A stretch of 20,094 bases of DNA from Larix sibirica (Eukaryota > Streptophyta > Pinopsida > Pinales > Pinaceae): the NCBI GenBank assembly GCA_004151065.3, contig NWUY0300001343.1:31595-51688 (forward strand). Direction: 5' to 3'. The position numbers were made by a program, and so were the translations under genes. Below the pieces are notes generated by a model. It saw only the letters and a list, made by a program, of their open reading frames with translations, had not been told where the DNA came from and did no database searches. Positions 18,480-20,094 of this stretch are shown piece after piece (the first letter of the stretch is position 1; each line of letters starts with the position of its first letter).

Positions 18480-19446
18480 TCTAGTATATCCGAACGAAAT
18501 GTTGTTATACATCCAGTTCTCAATTATGTATTCGATGCCACTAGCAATTGTGATAAAACATATGATCAAAATCAACCCAATCTTCATCATGATATAATTG
18601 GTGATGGGAAATGTTATTTCCCTTGTACACAATGCAAAGGGATAAAAAGAAAAAGAGTTGTTAATTCAACAACTAGAAAACATTGCTTAGAGCAGGAGCA
18701 CTTGGAAGGTGTAAAAGAATATCACTTCTTGCCTCTTAGTAAGATATCAAAAACATGTTTTTGTCATTTTTCAATATTAATATTTTTTTTCGATATTAAT
18801 TGTATTTATTTTGTCATAATTATTACAAACACAATATCGTCAATGCTTGAAAAACCATACACTACAATTCATAGTAGATATGGTGAGGGGGTGGAATTGA
18901 AGTTGATACAATTGAAGAAAATGACCCCAATATTATTTAGAATGAAAGGATAAAAAGGTTGATCCATGACACATTTGTTTCCATGGATGAGAATTCGCCT
19001 TCGAATGAGATCTATGAAAATATTCATGATGTGCCTTTTATTGATAGGGCACATAAATCCTTATACAACGACTTAAAGATAAGTCTTCTCTCTACTCTTT
19101 TGTTGTTGGTCAACTTGAAGGTAATGAATGGTATTTCAAACACAAAAATGACGTAGTTGTTAAGGTATGCAAGATTTATCTATAATTGCAATTGTTTGTT
19201 ATTTATTTATCGTTGTAGTATATATTATAGAAATTACGGTTTTTCCATTAATTTTTTTTGTTACTTTTAGATTGTTAGGTGATACTCTTCTACCATTGTC
19301 AAATAATTTACATAGAAATGTGTGTCATTTTGGAAGATTTAGGAATGGAGTACAAAACAATTGATGCATGTCCTAATGATCATATTATATATTATGGACA
19401 ACATGCATCTAAATTTGAATGACCTAAATGTGGAATTAATAGATGT
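18480..19446 (+). pseudogene. CACTA (En/Spm) TNPD transposase, N-terminal relic
   Basis: TNPD catalyses excision and insertion of CACTA elements. The first block has a zinc-binding signature: C-x2-C (FPCTQC, 18624 on), then a basic stretch, TRKHC (His at 18681) and EHLEGVKEYH, as in the transposase-associated domain. After a T-rich probable intron, a second block runs from about 18893: TIEENDPNII, a TAG at 18938-18940 where Trp is likely, RAHKSLYNDLKISLLS and LLLVNLKVMNG, the conserved segment before the core. A probable intron (GTATGC at 19165 to TTTTAG at 19270, 106 bp) follows. Then LSNNLHRNV and, after a frameshift, DLGMEYKTIDACPNDHIIYY, with a TGA at 19420-19422 in place of the first Cys of the usual CPKCG box. 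Coding sense ends near 19446, just inside the Transposase_21 core, so the catalytic part is missing. Confidence 0.8.
19165..19270 (+). other. Probable intron in the TNPD relic
   Basis: It is 106 bp, T-rich, with donor AAG|GTATGC and acceptor TTACTTTTAG|ATT. TNPD-like coding sense stops at its left edge (MNGISNTKMT then LLR) and resumes at its right edge (LLGDTLLPLSNN). Confidence 0.6.
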
Positions 19447-19540
19447 TGAACTNGAGCCATTAATAGGGTAGATGTGAAAATAAAACGAGGTTAATGAGGC
19501 GTACGAACAGGTAAAATTGACACATTCGGTATTAAGTGTG

Positions 19541-20094
19541 GCCTCCAAAGCCGGAAGGACTTGCTTAACCTTTATGACCATTACGGAAAGAAAAAATGAG
19601 TTTTCCCACCATTCTGAGAGAATAATCGGACTTCATCCACAGAAGAATAGTGTGAAGTTGCGAATCGGAAAACTTAATCGAGTTTCTCCGTCGTTGTGGA
19701 AAATTTATGTGGACGTTTCCGCATTTGAGGGCAAGTTTTAAATCTTGAGCGAAGTGACCACCGAAAAAGTGTCATTTTATCCGTTGTTGCGGAAACGTTA
19801 CCTAAGTTCTTCCGTTGTTTCGAGAAAACTAGGCAAGCTCTTCCGCCATTGCGGAAAAAACTCATGAGTTTGTTCCACCGATATTTGGCTTAGTTCTTTT
19901 CTGCCTCTTTGGAAAGGTTTTCCCATATCTCCGCCATTGCGGAAAATTTATCTTAAAAGTTTCGTTGTTGCTTGACTCGATCCTTTCTTCCATCGTTTCA
20001 AAAAGGTTGGTCCAAAACCTCCACCGTTTCGGAAGCTTGATCTTAAAATATCCACTGTTGCGACTCAAAAACTTAAGTTTTACTTGGTCAAAAA
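19541..20094. repeat. Degenerate ~30-31 bp tandem array with semi-palindromic core
   Basis: About 17 units follow one another from 19541-19571 to the window edge. The best cores are TTCCGCCATTGCGGAAAA at 19841-19858 and TCCGCCATTGCGGAAAA at 19930-19946, where TTCCGC and GCGGAA are exact reverse complements around CATT. Others: TCCGTCGTTGTGGAAAA (19687), TCCGTTGTTGCGGAAA (19780), TCCGTTGTTTCGAGAAAA (19811), TTCTGCCTCTTTGGAAAG (19898), TCCACCGTTTCGGAAG (20020), TCCACTGTTGCGACTC (20051). Core-to-core steps are mostly 28-32 bp. Between cores a CTTAA-like linker recurs. It lies straight after the truncated TNPD relic and leaves the window on the right. It may be a subterminal array of a DNA transposon or a minisatellite. 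Confidence 0.85.

Noticed and set aside
19674-20068. Decapeptide-repeat protein encoded by the 30-bp array on either strand
   Set aside because: A 30-bp period gives 10-residue repeats and long open frames on both strands, but the step drifts between 26 and 32 bp so frames shift, stops occur, and the peptides conserve less than the DNA dyad does.
19541-20094. CRISPR-like array
   Set aside because: The units are diverged, there is no separate unique spacer of constant length, no cas genes, and the context is a plant transposon relic.

Overview
This looks like nuclear DNA of a seed plant with a large, repeat-dense genome; a conifer or other gymnosperm is possible but not shown. The reasons are an AT-rich background, no dense ORFs or operons, and relics of three classic plant transposon classes: a Ty1-copia element primed by initiator tRNA-Met, a BED zinc-finger protein of the plant hAT type, and a CACTA (En/Spm) TNPD transposase. 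I see no intact gene. Every recognisable coding stretch is broken by stops or frameshifts.

Layout. 1-5.1 kb is AT-rich, with short tandem duplications (40 bp at 689-768, 137 bp at 4828-5101) and an unrecognised broken minus-strand coding stretch at 1692-2036. 5.17-6.34 kb is a minus-strand hAT-like unit: a BED zinc-finger relic with an acidic N-terminus lengthened by a 36-bp in-frame duplication, a plausible TATA box and leader, and upstream of these a cluster of GGGAGCGAT motifs in both orientations. 7.1-8.45 kb may be an old LTR-like stretch with a TATA box. 8455-10232 is a head-to-tail duplication of an ~888-bp unit, and both copies carry the same unrecognised minus-strand coding relic.

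10.79-16.07 kb holds a nearly full-length minus-strand Ty1-copia retrotransposon. It has two diverged ~250-270 bp LTRs, a PBS, a polypurine tract, gag with a CCHC knuckle, protease, integrase, reverse transcriptase and RNase H. Many stops are present, and point changes sit on key residues of at least four domains, while the RT YVDD box and the three integrase D/D/E codons survive.

The right LTR loses homology exactly at a CACTACTACA sequence (16066). A cluster of TTAAGCNACATTA motifs follows, including a near-perfect hairpin, so a CACTA element may have inserted into the LTR. 17.3-17.75 kb has another unrecognised minus-strand coding relic. 18.48-19.45 kb is a plus-strand CACTA TNPD relic that ends abruptly. 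From about 19541 to the window edge runs a degenerate ~30-31 bp tandem array with a semi-palindromic core (TCCGCCATTGCGGA), the most distinctive structure here.

Together the window reads as a graveyard of nested transposons. Three separate short-motif clusters (GGGAGCGAT, TTAAGCNACATTA, TCCGCCATTGCGGA) each lie beside DNA-transposon material, as expected of transposase-binding subterminal repeats; that link is inference.
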